From Actinomycetota bacterium (GTDB lineage Bacteria; Actinomycetota; Acidimicrobiia; Acidimicrobiales; Ilumatobacteraceae): 64,000 bases of DNA. This document shows positions 41,447 through 50,153 of this stretch, in pieces. Numbering within the stretch: position 1 is the stretch's first letter; every line of letters begins with the position of its first letter. The notes beneath the pieces were generated by a model, which was not told where the DNA came from, made no database searches, and was given only the letters and a program-made list of their open reading frames with translations. Position numbers and translations under genes: made by a program. The stretch spans positions 41,272-105,271 of the forward strand of contig VFZC01000005.1 of assembly GCA_016871355.1 (NCBI GenBank). Reading direction: 5' to 3'.

Positions 41447-42358
41447 TCAGCGTGACGGAGCAACCAACCAATCGGAGTGACGCGCGTGGGCGGCGATGGC
41501 TCCCACGATCAACGGCTGCAGAGGAGTCGGCAAGTCGTGTCCCATGTCGGCAACCATCAACAGCGTGGAGTTGGGAACCAATTCGGCCGTGCGCTCACCT
41601 CCGGCCGGAGGCAGCAACGTGTCGTCGCGCCCGTGGATCACGAGCGTCGGTACGCGCAGATTGGCGAGACCTTCGTTGCGTCGACCACTGGCATAGATGG
41701 CCGCCAACTGCCGGTCGGACCCCTCCGGATAGAACGCGCGATCGTACGCGCGGGCGGCGTCGATCTTCACTTGATCGGCATCGAAGAAACGCTTCGACTG
41801 CCACACCGCGTAGTTGATCGAGTGTTCGATGTAAGCGGCGCGTTCGGCGGGAGGAGGTGCGAGCAGCACGGCCGCCGCTTCGGGTAGCGGTGAGCCGTAT
41901 TCGGGCTCGCCGGACATCGACATGACCGAGGTGAGCGAGCGCACGCGACTCGGGTGCTCGATCGCGACGTGCTGAGCAATCATCCCACCCATCGATGCAC
42001 CCACCACGTGGGCGCGGTCGATGCCGAGATGATCGAGGAGGCCGACCGCATCGAGAGCCATGTCGGACAACGTGTACGGAACGGGCGGCGCCGGCTGGTC
42101 GGCGAAGGCAGCGGCCATGACGGCGCCCACGTCCACCGTGCGACCGTCGAACTTGGTGGAGAGTCCGCAGTCACGATTATCGAAGCGCACGACGTGGAAC
42201 CCCTGCTCGACGAGCGCGGTGCAGAACGAATCGGGCCAGGCGATCATCTGCGCCGTGAAGCCCATGATGAGCAACACCGTGGGGTCGTCGGGTGAACCCA
42301 TCGTCTCGTACTCGAGTTCGACGGTTCCGGAAGTGGCAGGCACGACGGCGCGAGGCAT
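41447..42358 (-). CDS. Alpha/beta-fold hydrolase
   Basis: A 303-residue hydrolase. [11 protein letters not shown] has the nucleophile Ser in GxSxG form, [10 protein letters not shown] the acid, and DMGHDLP the His. [15 protein letters not shown] is the oxyanion strand. Substrate unknown: an ester or lactone is likely. ATG 42358 lies 6 nt after TAGTCT. First of the leftward four-gene group. Confidence 0.85.
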   Translation of the reverse strand: MPRAVVPATSGTVELEYETMGSPDDPTVLLIMGFTAQMIAWPDSFCTALVEQGFHVVRFDNRDCGLSTKFDGRTVDVGAVMAAAFADQPAPPVPYTLSDMALDAVGLLDHLGIDRAHVVGASMGGMIAQHVAIEHPSRVRSLTSVMSMSGEPEYGSPLPEAAAVLLAPPPAERAAYIEHSINYAVWQSKRFFDADQVKIDAARAYDRAFYPEGSDRQLAAIYASGRRNEGLANLRVPTLVIHGRDDTLLPPAGGERTAELVPNSTLLMVADMGHDLPTPLQPLIVGAIAAHARHSDWLVAPSR

Positions 42359-42364
42359 GTCCGG

Positions 42365-42370
42365 AGACTA
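42365..42370 (-). promoter_or_regulatory. -10 element, leaderless promoter of the alpha/beta hydrolase
   Basis: TAGTCT on the minus strand, 6 nt before ATG 42358. A divergent promoter (TACGGT, 42408-42413) for the LLM oxidoreductase lies 38 bp away. Confidence 0.48.
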
Positions 42371-42407
42371 GACGGGCCCGCCCCAGCGACTTCGTTCCGA
42401 GGTGCTG

Positions 42408-42413
42408 TACGGT
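42408..42413 (+). promoter_or_regulatory. -10 element, leaderless promoter of the LLM oxidoreductase
   Basis: TACGGT, 6 nt before ATG 42420. Confidence 0.5.
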
Positions 42414-42419
42414 GACGAG

Positions 42420-43331
42420 ATGTTTCCGCGGACGAAGTTCGGAGTCCACACCGGTCTCCAGCACACCACGTACGAATCCTTGCAACCGCTCTGGGTTCTC
42501 ATCGAACGCCTCGGCTTTCACTGGATCTCCATCTGGGACCACTTCTACGGCGCAACCGGACAACCCGATGATGCGGCCTGCTACGAAGCGGTGGCCATGC
42601 ACTCGGCGTTGGCGGCCACCACATCACGAGTGCGGGTGGGCTCGCTCGTGTACTCGGTCGGATATCGCCATCCGGCCGTGCTGGCCAAGATGATCACCGC
42701 GATCGATCACGTGTCGGGCGGTCGTGCCGACATCGGACTCGGCGCCGGTTGGGCCCAGGTCGAGTACGACGCGTACGGCATCCCCTTTCCTGCGATCAAG
42801 ACCCGCATGGATCAACTCGAAGAGGCGGTGCAGTGCGTGCGCGGCCTTCTGCACGACGAGGTCACCAGTTTCAGTGGTCAGTGGTTCTCGCTCGACAACG
42901 CGCGCAACGAACCGCGGCCCGTCCAGAAGAAGATCCCGATCTGGATCGGCGGTGGCGGCGAGAAGCGCACCTTGTCGATCACGGCCCGGTACGCCAACGG
43001 CTGGAACGTTCCGTTCGTGGCTCCGGAAGCGTTCCGACACAAGAGTCAGGTGTTGACCGAGCATTGCGAGAAGGCCGGGCGCGATCCGAAGGCGATTAGT
43101 CGCACGGTGAACCTCGGCATCGCCTGGACGGACGAGAGTCTGCGCGCTCAGTTCGGGCACCTCGCCGACTACGTGCGGCCCGGCGTGCTCACGGGTAGCG
43201 AACAACAAGTGATCGACCGCATCGGCGAGTACGTCGACGCCGGCGCCGATCAGATCAACTTGGCCCTGCGCGCCCCCTTCGACACCGACGCCCTCGAGAG
43301 ATTCGCCCAGGTGCTCGGCCTCTCGGCCTGA
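42420..43331 (+). CDS. LLM-class F420-dependent oxidoreductase
   Basis: A 303-residue luciferase-like barrel: KFGVHTGLQHTTYESL, WISIWDHFYG (the DH.. cofactor motif), VRVGSLVYSVGYRHPAVLAKM and GLGAGWAQVEYDAYGIPF are typical of F420-dependent actinobacterial enzymes. The substrate is unknown. ATG 42420 is set by the TACGGT element. galK follows after 5 bp, but shares no obvious pathway. Confidence 0.82.
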   Translation: MFPRTKFGVHTGLQHTTYESLQPLWVLIERLGFHWISIWDHFYGATGQPDDAACYEAVAMHSALAATTSRVRVGSLVYSVGYRHPAVLAKMITAIDHVSGGRADIGLGAGWAQVEYDAYGIPFPAIKTRMDQLEEAVQCVRGLLHDEVTSFSGQWFSLDNARNEPRPVQKKIPIWIGGGGEKRTLSITARYANGWNVPFVAPEAFRHKSQVLTEHCEKAGRDPKAISRTVNLGIAWTDESLRAQFGHLADYVRPGVLTGSEQQVIDRIGEYVDAGADQINLALRAPFDTDALERFAQVLGLSA

Positions 43332-43336
43332 CGACG

Positions 43337-44296
43337 ATGCCGGTGATCGTCTCTACTCCCGGCCGCGTCAACCTGATCGGCGATCACACCGATTACACCC
43401 AGGGCCTTGTGCTGCCCATGATTCTCGACGTGGTCACCACGATCACCGGCGACTTCACCGACGATCGCGTATGGCATCTCGTCTCCGACGACGAACCTCT
43501 CCCGGTCACGCTGTCGCTGCCGATCGACGACCCGGCCCGGATCGAACCGCGCTGGGGTCGCTACGTGGCCGGAGTGCTCCACGAACTCGAGAAGACCGGA
43601 GTGTCGTTACGCGGATTCTCCGGTCGCGTGTCCACGACGATTCCGATCGGTTCGGGATTGTCGTCGAGTGCCGCGCTCGAGATCGCGGTGGCTCGAGTGG
43701 CCACGATCGATCGTCCGATGCCCGAAACCGTACTGGCGCAATTGTGCCGGCGCGCCGAACACGTGGCGTCCGGAGTTCCGTGCGGGATCATGGACCAGTT
43801 GTGCATCGCGGCCGGACAACCGGGTCACGCCACGCTCATCGACTGCCGCGACCTGACGATCGAGCACGTGTCGATTCCATCGGCCATCACGGTCGACGTC
43901 GAATTCATCGCCCCGCGCACTCTGGCTGGTAGCGAGTACGCCGATCGCGTGGCCGAAACGTCCGCCGTCGAACGCATCATCGGCCCACTGAGAGACGCTT
44001 CCCTCGAATCACTGACGGCGATCGCCGATGAGACACTTCGTCGTCGGGCTCGCCATGTGATCTCCGAGAACCAGCGAGTTCTCGACTTCGTCGCGGCACT
44101 ACGACGAGCGAACTGGACCGAAGCAGGTCGACTCATGACCGAGAGTCACTGGAGTCTCCGTCATGATTTCGAGACGTCGAATGCCACGATGGACGCCGCG
44201 GTCGAGCGAACTCTTCGACGACCCGGCGTTCTCGGTGCCCGTATGACCGGAGGCGGCTTCGGCGGATGCGTGGTGGCTTTGCGGTCAGTCGAGTAG
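43337..44296 (+). CDS. galK: Galactokinase
   Basis: A 319-residue GHMP kinase that phosphorylates galactose at C1. PGRVNLIGDHTDYTQG is the sugar-binding signature, PIGSGLSSSAALEIA the ATP loop, and GARMTGGGFGGCVVAL the third motif. The chain is about 50-60 residues shorter than E. coli GalK, mostly at the N-terminus. galT and galE are not adjacent, so another sugar substrate of the GHMP family is possible. It overlaps the convergent PH-domain gene by 12 bp. Confidence 0.88.
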   Translation: MPVIVSTPGRVNLIGDHTDYTQGLVLPMILDVVTTITGDFTDDRVWHLVSDDEPLPVTLSLPIDDPARIEPRWGRYVAGVLHELEKTGVSLRGFSGRVSTTIPIGSGLSSSAALEIAVARVATIDRPMPETVLAQLCRRAEHVASGVPCGIMDQLCIAAGQPGHATLIDCRDLTIEHVSIPSAITVDVEFIAPRTLAGSEYADRVAETSAVERIIGPLRDASLESLTAIADETLRRRARHVISENQRVLDFVAALRRANWTEAGRLMTESHWSLRHDFETSNATMDAAVERTLRRPGVLGARMTGGGFGGCVVALRSVE

Positions 44297-44899
44297 GCGA
44301 CGCTTCTGTGATTCGAACTCGGCCTCGGTGATGGTGCCGCGGTCGCGCAGCGCTTCGAGTTTCTCGAGTTGGCCAGCCACGTCGATCGGCTGAGCGGCCG
44401 GCGTGAACGTGCGACGCTGGTTCTCCTCCATCTGTAGGTGAATCAGGTTCTGGACCTCATCGGGCCGCAAAATGTCGGTGAATCGCTGCTGGCCGTCTTC
44501 ACCACCCGATTCGATGAGCAAGTCGCCGGCCTTGATCACTCGTTCGAAGATGCTCTGGTTGAAGCTCACGTTGTTGACTCGTTCGAGGGGAATCTCGATT
44601 CCGCTCTTGGCAATGATGCCCTTGCGCGCGATGAGGCGATCGGACGTGATGACGAAATGCGTGGTGCGCCAGACCAGCCAACGCACCCCGAGCCACAGGA
44701 GTGACACGATGGCGGTCACACCGAACAGCCACTTCAGTCCTTTCTCCCACGTCGCATCCCCCAGCGCCACCGCCGACCACAAGAACAGGACAGACGAGAA
44801 CAACGTGGCCGCAGCCGACTTGGCGAAGAACCACCAGTGGGGGTGGATGTCGAGAGCGACCTCTTCACCGTCGTTGAGCAGGCGTTGCGGATAAGGCAT
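44285..44899 (-). CDS. Membrane protein with bacterial PH (bPH2) and SHOCT domains
   Basis: A 204-residue protein. Two helices (FFAKSAAATLFSSVLFLWSAV and WLFGVTAIVSLLWLGVRWLVW) precede a bPH2 domain (THFVITSDRLIARKGIIAKSGIEIPLERVNNVSF in pieces). The last 30 residues are a SHOCT helix (LEKLEALRDRGTITEAEFESQKRRLLD in pieces). The YdbS/YdbT family is of unknown role in the envelope. Divergent from the UvrD2-like gene. Confidence 0.85.
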   Translation of the reverse strand: MPYPQRLLNDGEEVALDIHPHWWFFAKSAAATLFSSVLFLWSAVALGDATWEKGLKWLFGVTAIVSLLWLGVRWLVWRTTHFVITSDRLIARKGIIAKSGIEIPLERVNNVSFNQSIFERVIKAGDLLIESGGEDGQQRFTDILRPDEVQNLIHLQMEENQRRTFTPAAQPIDVAGQLEKLEALRDRGTITEAEFESQKRRLLD

Positions 44900-44941
44900 G
44901 GCCGGACCTTACTGCCCACGACCGATACCGCACCCACCGCC

Positions 44942-44947
44942 TACTCT
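44942..44947 (+). promoter_or_regulatory. -10 element, leaderless promoter of the UvrD2-like helicase
   Basis: TACTCT, 6 nt before GTG 44954. Confidence 0.5.
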
Positions 44948-44953
44948 CGAGGC

Positions 44954-46843
44954 GTGCCCACCACGACCGACGATCTCCTCCTCGGACTCGACGAGCAACA
45001 ACGCTCGGCCGTGTTGTCGTCGGCACCATTGCTCGCCGTCATCGCCGGTGCGGGTTCGGGCAAGACCGCCGTACTCACTCGGCGTCTGGCCCATCGTGCG
45101 CTGGTCGAATCGATCGACCCGCAACACACCGTGGTTCTCACGTTCACACGACAGGCGGCCGACGAGTTGCGTCGGCGCGTGACTGGTTTCGGCCTGCGCG
45201 ACAAGCCGATCGCCGGAACGTTCCATTCGGTTGCGCTGCTGTTGCTCCGCCAGTTCTGGGACGACCGCGGTCGACGGCACCCCACCGTCGTCTCCGATCG
45301 CAGCCGCTTGGTGGCCGAACTCCTCGGATCGGATGCACGAGGCCGCGTGTTCGACACCGTGGCCGACCTCGATTGGATTCGGGCTCGCAATCTGTCGATC
45401 GAGCGCATCGAGAAGTCCGACCTCACTCGTTCGCTCCGTCGACCGATCGGCGAACTCGCTCAAGTGATCGCCGACTACGAATCCCTCAAGCGCAAGCGCG
45501 GCGTGCTCGATCTCGACGATCTCCTCCTTCAATCACTCCGACTCGTGAAGGACGACGGACAGTTCGCCGCTGCGGTGCACTGGCGGTTGCGTCACTTCTT
45601 CGTCGACGAAGCCCAGGACCTCAACCCGCTTCAATTGGCGGTGCTTCAGGCGTGGCGCGGCGACCGCGACGACGTGACGGTGGTGGGCGATCCGGCCCAG
45701 GCCATCTACGGCTTCAACGGTTCCGATCCGGCCATCCTTCTCGAACTCGAGAAGCATTTCCCCGGCGTCGAAGTCGTCCGACTCGACACCAACTATCGCT
45801 GCACTCCCGAGATCGTCTCGGCCGGCCTTCGAGTTCTCCAACGCCTCGACGCACCGCTGCCCGCGCTGCGCTCGGCGCGATCACCCGGTCGCCAGCCACT
45901 CGTCATCGAGTACGCCGACGAAACCACCGAAGCGAGTGGTGTCGCCGCGTTCATCGAACGCATGCGCGTCGAGCAATGGCGCGACACCGCGATCCTCGCT
46001 CGAACCAACGCCCAACTGCCGGCCATCCGAACGGCCCTCGAAGCCGCCGGGGTGCCCTCGACGCTCAGTGGGAGCGCCTCGGCCGATCCGGTGCAACGAG
46101 CGGTTCGTGAAGCGGCCGAGCGTACGAACCGACATCAACTCGCGGCGTGGAGTCGCGATGCCCGCGAACCGAGCGACGAATCCGACGACGACATCGCGGC
46201 CCGCCGCCAGGTGGCCGATGCCGTCGACGAATTCCTACGCGAGGGCGGCAAGGACGGACTCGGCTTCTCGGCGTGGGTGCGCATCAACCGGCCCTTCCGT
46301 CGCGACGACGACGGCGTGGAGTTGCTCACGTTCCATGCCGCCAAGGGTCGCGAATGGTCGACCGTCGTTCTCGTGGGTGCCGAAGACGGACTCGTCCCGC
46401 ACTCGTCGGCCCGTACCGCGGCCGAAGTCGCCGAAGAGGTTCGTTTAGCGTACGTCGCGATCACTCGCGCGTCCGATCGCCTCGTCGTGACGCGAGCCGA
46501 AGCACGTCGCGGTCGTCGATCCACGCCGAGTCCGTTCCTCGATTCGTTCCCACCCGATCCCGACCGCGAGGCGCCGTCACCCGATTTCCTCGCCGGACAA
46601 GTGACCCGTCGACTCGAACCCACGCCATCCGATCCGGTTGCCGCTCGATTGTTCGAGTGGCGCGATCAGGCGGCCCGCACCTCGCGCGTGGATCCTCGAC
46701 TCATCTGCAGCGACGCCACCATCGAACTCATCGCCCGCACCAAGCCGACCACCATCGACGAGTTGGCCGAGATTCCGGGGGTTGGTCGACCGCTCGCCCA
46801 CCGTGCCGGCACGCGAATTCTCGACGCGATCACTCCGCGCTGA
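44954..46843 (+). CDS. UvrD/PcrA-type DNA helicase with C-terminal HRDC domain (UvrD2-like)
   Basis: A 629-residue SF1A helicase. Motifs: VIAGAGSGKTAVLTRRLA (Walker A), TFTRQAADELRRR (Ia), HFFVDEAQDLNPLQ (Walker B), VVGDPAQAIYGFNG (III), LDTNYRC (IV), LTFHAAKGREW (V) and RLAYVAITRAS (VI). A C-terminal HRDC domain (IDELAEIPGVGRPLAHR) makes it like mycobacterial UvrD2. The tetracysteine module that UvrD2 carries before HRDC is absent. GTG 44954 is fixed by the leaderless TACTCT. Confidence 0.9.
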   Translation: MPTTTDDLLLGLDEQQRSAVLSSAPLLAVIAGAGSGKTAVLTRRLAHRALVESIDPQHTVVLTFTRQAADELRRRVTGFGLRDKPIAGTFHSVALLLLRQFWDDRGRRHPTVVSDRSRLVAELLGSDARGRVFDTVADLDWIRARNLSIERIEKSDLTRSLRRPIGELAQVIADYESLKRKRGVLDLDDLLLQSLRLVKDDGQFAAAVHWRLRHFFVDEAQDLNPLQLAVLQAWRGDRDDVTVVGDPAQAIYGFNGSDPAILLELEKHFPGVEVVRLDTNYRCTPEIVSAGLRVLQRLDAPLPALRSARSPGRQPLVIEYADETTEASGVAAFIERMRVEQWRDTAILARTNAQLPAIRTALEAAGVPSTLSGSASADPVQRAVREAAERTNRHQLAAWSRDAREPSDESDDDIAARRQVADAVDEFLREGGKDGLGFSAWVRINRPFRRDDDGVELLTFHAAKGREWSTVVLVGAEDGLVPHSSARTAAEVAEEVRLAYVAITRASDRLVVTRAEARRGRRSTPSPFLDSFPPDPDREAPSPDFLAGQVTRRLEPTPSDPVAARLFEWRDQAARTSRVDPRLICSDATIELIARTKPTTIDELAEIPGVGRPLAHRAGTRILDAITPR

Positions 46844-47537
46844 ACGTGCGCCCGCCGGCCTGGCCCAGTTTCGAGAAGTCGATCGTGATGAACAGCCCGA
46901 CGGCCTCGGCGCACAGACGATCTCCGGCGATGATCTCACCCGATGTGAAGATCTTTCGACCTTCCACCCGGTCGAATCGACCGACCACACGTAACGGTGT
47001 GTGCAGCGGAGTCGGCGACCGGTACGAGATCTCGAGTTGACCAGTCATACCGGGGTGACCCGACAACGCTTGCGCCAGTCCGAGAACCTCGTCGAACAAT
47101 GCGGCGATCACTCCGCCGTGCACATGACCCGGGGGCCCTTCGTACGCATCGCCGTAAGTGACCTCGGCGATCACCTCGCGCTCGTTGGCCGTGAGGCGGA
47201 CCGGCCCGGCCAGTGGGTTGAGCGGACCGGTCACCGGACTGTGACTCTGAAATCCGGTGGGCACACCACCGAGCGAACCTTCGGCCGAGCCGTGGTACGT
47301 GCGGCCGTGTGGACCGTCGGCCAGTCGACGAGCCGCTTCTTCGACCAATGCGGCGATCGACGACACCGCGTCGTCATCGGCAGTGGACGTGGCGATGTTC
47401 TGCATCACCGCACGAACCGAGTTGGCCAGACGTACACGTGGGTGCTCCAGCGGGTACAACTCGTCGCGGTTGGTGGGCAGGCCCAGGATTCGGGCCGCCG
47501 AACCGTCGTCGTAGTTCGACTCGTCTCGATCAGTCAT
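46830..47537 (-). CDS. PaaI-type hotdog thioesterase family protein
   Basis: A 235-residue protein whose second half is a hotdog thioesterase domain: GPPGHVHGGVIAALFDEVLG is the PaaI motif with HGGxxxxLxD-like acid. The N-terminal 80 residues are not part of the hotdog fold. Probably hydrolyses acyl-CoA esters. ATG 47537 overlaps the xth stop by 8 bp, so the two are co-transcribed. Confidence 0.78.
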   Translation of the reverse strand: MTDRDESNYDDGSAARILGLPTNRDELYPLEHPRVRLANSVRAVMQNIATSTADDDAVSSIAALVEEAARRLADGPHGRTYHGSAEGSLGGVPTGFQSHSPVTGPLNPLAGPVRLTANEREVIAEVTYGDAYEGPPGHVHGGVIAALFDEVLGLAQALSGHPGMTGQLEISYRSPTPLHTPLRVVGRFDRVEGRKIFTSGEIIAGDRLCAEAVGLFITIDFSKLGQAGGRTFSAE

Positions 47538-48303
47538 CGATGTCCACCAGAACCGGGGCGTGATCGCTCGGCTGCTGACCCTTGCGTGCGTTGCGGTCGA
47601 CGATGGTCCAGCGAGTGCGATCTGCCACCGACGCCGACACCATCACGAGATCGATGCGCATTCCTCGACCCTGGTGGAAGTCACCTGATCGGTAGTCCCA
47701 CCACGAGAAGAGTCGATCCTGATCGTGAAGGCGGCGAAACACGTCGACGAGACCCCAGTTCTCGAGGGCGACCAGCGAGTCGCGCTCGGCCTGGCTCACG
47801 TGCGTTTTACCCACGAACTTCTTCGGGTCGTACACGTCTCGGTCGTCGGGGGCGATGTTGAAATCGCCGGCCACCACCACCGTATCGGAGGGTTTCTGGT
47901 TGCGCTCGAGGTGGGCCAGCAGACGCTTCATCCACGCCAACTTGTAGGTGTAGTGATCGTTGTCGAGCGCGCGGCCATTCGGCACGTACACCGAACTCAC
48001 GCGAACACCGCCACACGTGGCCGTCACCAATCGGGCTTCCGGATCGGCCTCACCACCATCGGCGAAACCACGAACCTCGTCGGTCAGCCCGACTCGTGAC
48101 GCGATGGCGACTCCGTTCCACTGACCCTGTCCGTGATGAACGGTCTCGTAACCGAGTTCGGTGAATGCCATGTGCGGAAACGCATCTTCGGCGAGTTTGG
48201 TTTCCTGCATGCAGAGCACGTCGGGACGAACGTCGGCCATCCACTCCTGAACACGAGGAAGCCTCGCGCGTAGCGAGTTCACGTTCCAGGTCGCGAGACG
48301 CAC
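47530..48303 (-). CDS. xth: Exodeoxyribonuclease III
   Basis: A 257-residue AP endonuclease/3'-exonuclease of the ExoIII family: [23 protein letters not shown] (metal Glu), [19 protein letters not shown] (GDFN), RIDLVMVS and [13 protein letters not shown] (catalytic His). Acts in base excision repair. GTG 48303 is 2 bp after the NYN-S1 stop. Confidence 0.95.
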   Translation of the reverse strand: MRLATWNVNSLRARLPRVQEWMADVRPDVLCMQETKLAEDAFPHMAFTELGYETVHHGQGQWNGVAIASRVGLTDEVRGFADGGEADPEARLVTATCGGVRVSSVYVPNGRALDNDHYTYKLAWMKRLLAHLERNQKPSDTVVVAGDFNIAPDDRDVYDPKKFVGKTHVSQAERDSLVALENWGLVDVFRRLHDQDRLFSWWDYRSGDFHQGRGMRIDLVMVSASVADRTRWTIVDRNARKGQQPSDHAPVLVDIDD

Positions 48304-48305
48304 GA

Positions 48306-49403
48306 CTACTTCTTGGTGCCGACGGCCTTGGCGGCTGGCTTCTTGGCCGCAACTTTCTTGGCGGCTGGCTTCCTGACCGCCGCCTTCTTGGGTGCGCCAG
48401 CCTTCTTGACCGCCGCGTTCTTGGGTGCGACTGCTTTCTTCACCGCAGGCTTCTTGGGTGCGACGGCCTTCTTCGCCACCGACTTCTTCGCGGTCGTCTT
48501 CTTGGCCGTCGTCTTCTTCGCGGCCGGCGCCTTCTTGGTGCTCGGTTTCAAATCGATGCTGCGGCGCGACGCCACGACCGACACCACTTCGAGCGTCACG
48601 TCCTGACCCAATCCCATCACCTCACGGGCCGAACGCGGCGGCGGATCACCCATGAGTCGCAACGGAACGTAACCGCGAACCGATCCGAGATCGACGTAGG
48701 CGCCGTGTGACGAGTAACTCTCGACCTTGCCCGTCACCACGGCACCGATCGGGTGGTTCTCGACGAACTGCAAGAACGGCAGGATCTCGTTGACGGTGCG
48801 GCCCGAGCCGGGATCCGGTGCCTTCTGCTTCTTCGCGGCCGGAGCGGGCTCTTTCTTCTTGGGCATCACGGCTCCGGGCGGAAGCGCCTTCGGAACCGGC
48901 ATCGGCTTCATGGCCGCCGCCGACGGCTTGGCCGATTTCTTCTTGGCGTCACCCTTGGCCGCGCTGGTGGCGCGCCGACTCTTCTCGCCGCGCACGGGCG
49001 TGCGATTGACGAACACCCAACCGACGTGCGGGACGGGTTTGCCACCGATCAGGCGGCCGTCCTCGAAGAGCCACGGGTAGTCGGCGTGGAACTCTTGATA
49101 GCTGTCGTTGGAGAGAATCGAACCCTTGACCTTCTGCGCGATGTTCAGGACGAACGCATCGCCGCGACCCACCGTGCCAGCCGGCGGGGCGACCAACTCG
49201 TTGTTGTTGACCGCCTCGTCGAACTCGGCCACTTCCTTCTTGTCGATCCGGTGCCCGAACGTGGCGTCGACGATGACCGTGATCAGGTCCTTGGGGTTCT
49301 CGGCCATGAAGGACGTCACGGCTTCACTGAGCTGCTTCAGGCTCGGCTTCGACCGCCCTTCGGTAGCGATGTTCGAACCGTCGACGATCACGTGGCGAGC
49401 CAT
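48306..49403 (-). CDS. NYN (Zc3h12a-like) nuclease + S1 RNA-binding domain + lysine/alanine tail
   Basis: A 365-residue protein with three parts. Residues about 1-140 form a NYN/Zc3h12a-like PIN-fold nuclease: [15 protein letters not shown] with its Asp, [14 protein letters not shown], and a third acidic site in [14 protein letters not shown] Lys/Pro linker follows. Residues about 205-280 are an S1 OB fold ([32 protein letters not shown] in pieces). The last 80 residues are histone-H1-like AAKK/VAKK repeats, as in actinobacterial lysine-rich nucleic-acid tails. ATG 49403 is taken over TTG 49418. Likely an RNA-processing nuclease. Confidence 0.8.
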   Translation of the reverse strand: MARHVIVDGSNIATEGRSKPSLKQLSEAVTSFMAENPKDLITVIVDATFGHRIDKKEVAEFDEAVNNNELVAPPAGTVGRGDAFVLNIAQKVKGSILSNDSYQEFHADYPWLFEDGRLIGGKPVPHVGWVFVNRTPVRGEKSRRATSAAKGDAKKKSAKPSAAAMKPMPVPKALPPGAVMPKKKEPAPAAKKQKAPDPGSGRTVNEILPFLQFVENHPIGAVVTGKVESYSSHGAYVDLGSVRGYVPLRLMGDPPPRSAREVMGLGQDVTLEVVSVVASRRSIDLKPSTKKAPAAKKTTAKKTTAKKSVAKKAVAPKKPAVKKAVAPKNAAVKKAGAPKKAAVRKPAAKKVAAKKPAAKAVGTKK

Positions 49404-49450
49404 GGACTCACTAGTCAACCAGCCAGGGGGCGCTCGGAGCCGGTTCCCTC

Positions 49451-49456
49451 TACGAT
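49451..49456 (+). promoter_or_regulatory. -10 element, leaderless promoter of the HAD phosphatase
   Basis: TACGAT, 6 nt before GTG 49463. Confidence 0.48.
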
Positions 49457-49462
49457 CGAGCC

Positions 49463-50134
49463 GTGACCCATTGCGCGCAGCCCGAAGCCCAGGTCAGAGC
49501 CGTCTTCTGGGACTTCGGCGGGGTGGTCCTCACCAGCCCCTTCGAGGCGTTCAACCGCTTCGAGCGCGAACGGGGCCTCCCCCTCGACACCATCCGAACG
49601 ATCAACGCCACCAATCCCGACGACAACGCGTGGGCCCGGTTCGAGCGGTCCGACATTGACGCCACCGGATTCGACGAGGCTTTCGCCCGCGATGCCCAGT
49701 CGGCCGGTCATGCGATCCGCGGCGCCGAGGTGCTGGCTTTGCTTCGGGGCGACATCCGCCCCGAGATGGTGCGCGCTCTCGACCAGGTGCGCGCGGCCGG
49801 TTATCTCATGGCCTGCCTCACCAACAACATGTCGGGCGGCGACGGACGCACCGAATCATCCGTCGATCCGCGTCAGAGCGAGATCAACGCCGTGATGGCC
49901 CGTTTCCACACGGTGATCGAAAGCTCGAAAGTGGGTGTTCGCAAACCCGAGACGCGTTTCTACGAGATCGCCTGCGAATCGGTCGGCGTGAAACCGAACG
50001 AGTGCGTCTTCCTCGACGACCTCGGCATCAATCTCAAGCCGGCCGCCGCCATGGGAATGCGCACCATCAAGGTCGTGTCGGCGCGTCAAGCCCTCGACGA
50101 ACTCTCGACGATTCTCGAACTACCTCTCGGCTGA
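49463..50134 (+). CDS. HAD-superfamily hydrolase (subfamily IA, DxG type)
   Basis: A 223-residue haloacid-dehalogenase-like phosphatase. Motif I AVFWDFGGVVLTSPF keeps the nucleophile Asp but has Gly where most HADs have the second Asp (DxDG). YihX-type glucose-1-phosphatases have the same DxG motif and are active. Motif II is ACLTNN, motif III SSKVGVRKPE (Lys), and VFLDDLGINLKPA is motif IV. Substrate unknown. Confidence 0.82.
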   Translation: MTHCAQPEAQVRAVFWDFGGVVLTSPFEAFNRFERERGLPLDTIRTINATNPDDNAWARFERSDIDATGFDEAFARDAQSAGHAIRGAEVLALLRGDIRPEMVRALDQVRAAGYLMACLTNNMSGGDGRTESSVDPRQSEINAVMARFHTVIESSKVGVRKPETRFYEIACESVGVKPNECVFLDDLGINLKPAAAMGMRTIKVVSARQALDELSTILELPLG

Positions 50135-50153
50135 GCGCCGGTACGACGACGGG

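Noticed and set aside
41447..42358. Haloalkane dehalogenase call for the alpha/beta hydrolase
   Set aside because: The nucleophile is Ser (GASMGG), while dehalogenases have Asp.
49463..50134. Dead HAD enzyme because motif I is DxG instead of DxD
   Set aside because: The DxG form is normal in active YihX-type phosphatases, and motifs II-IV are intact.
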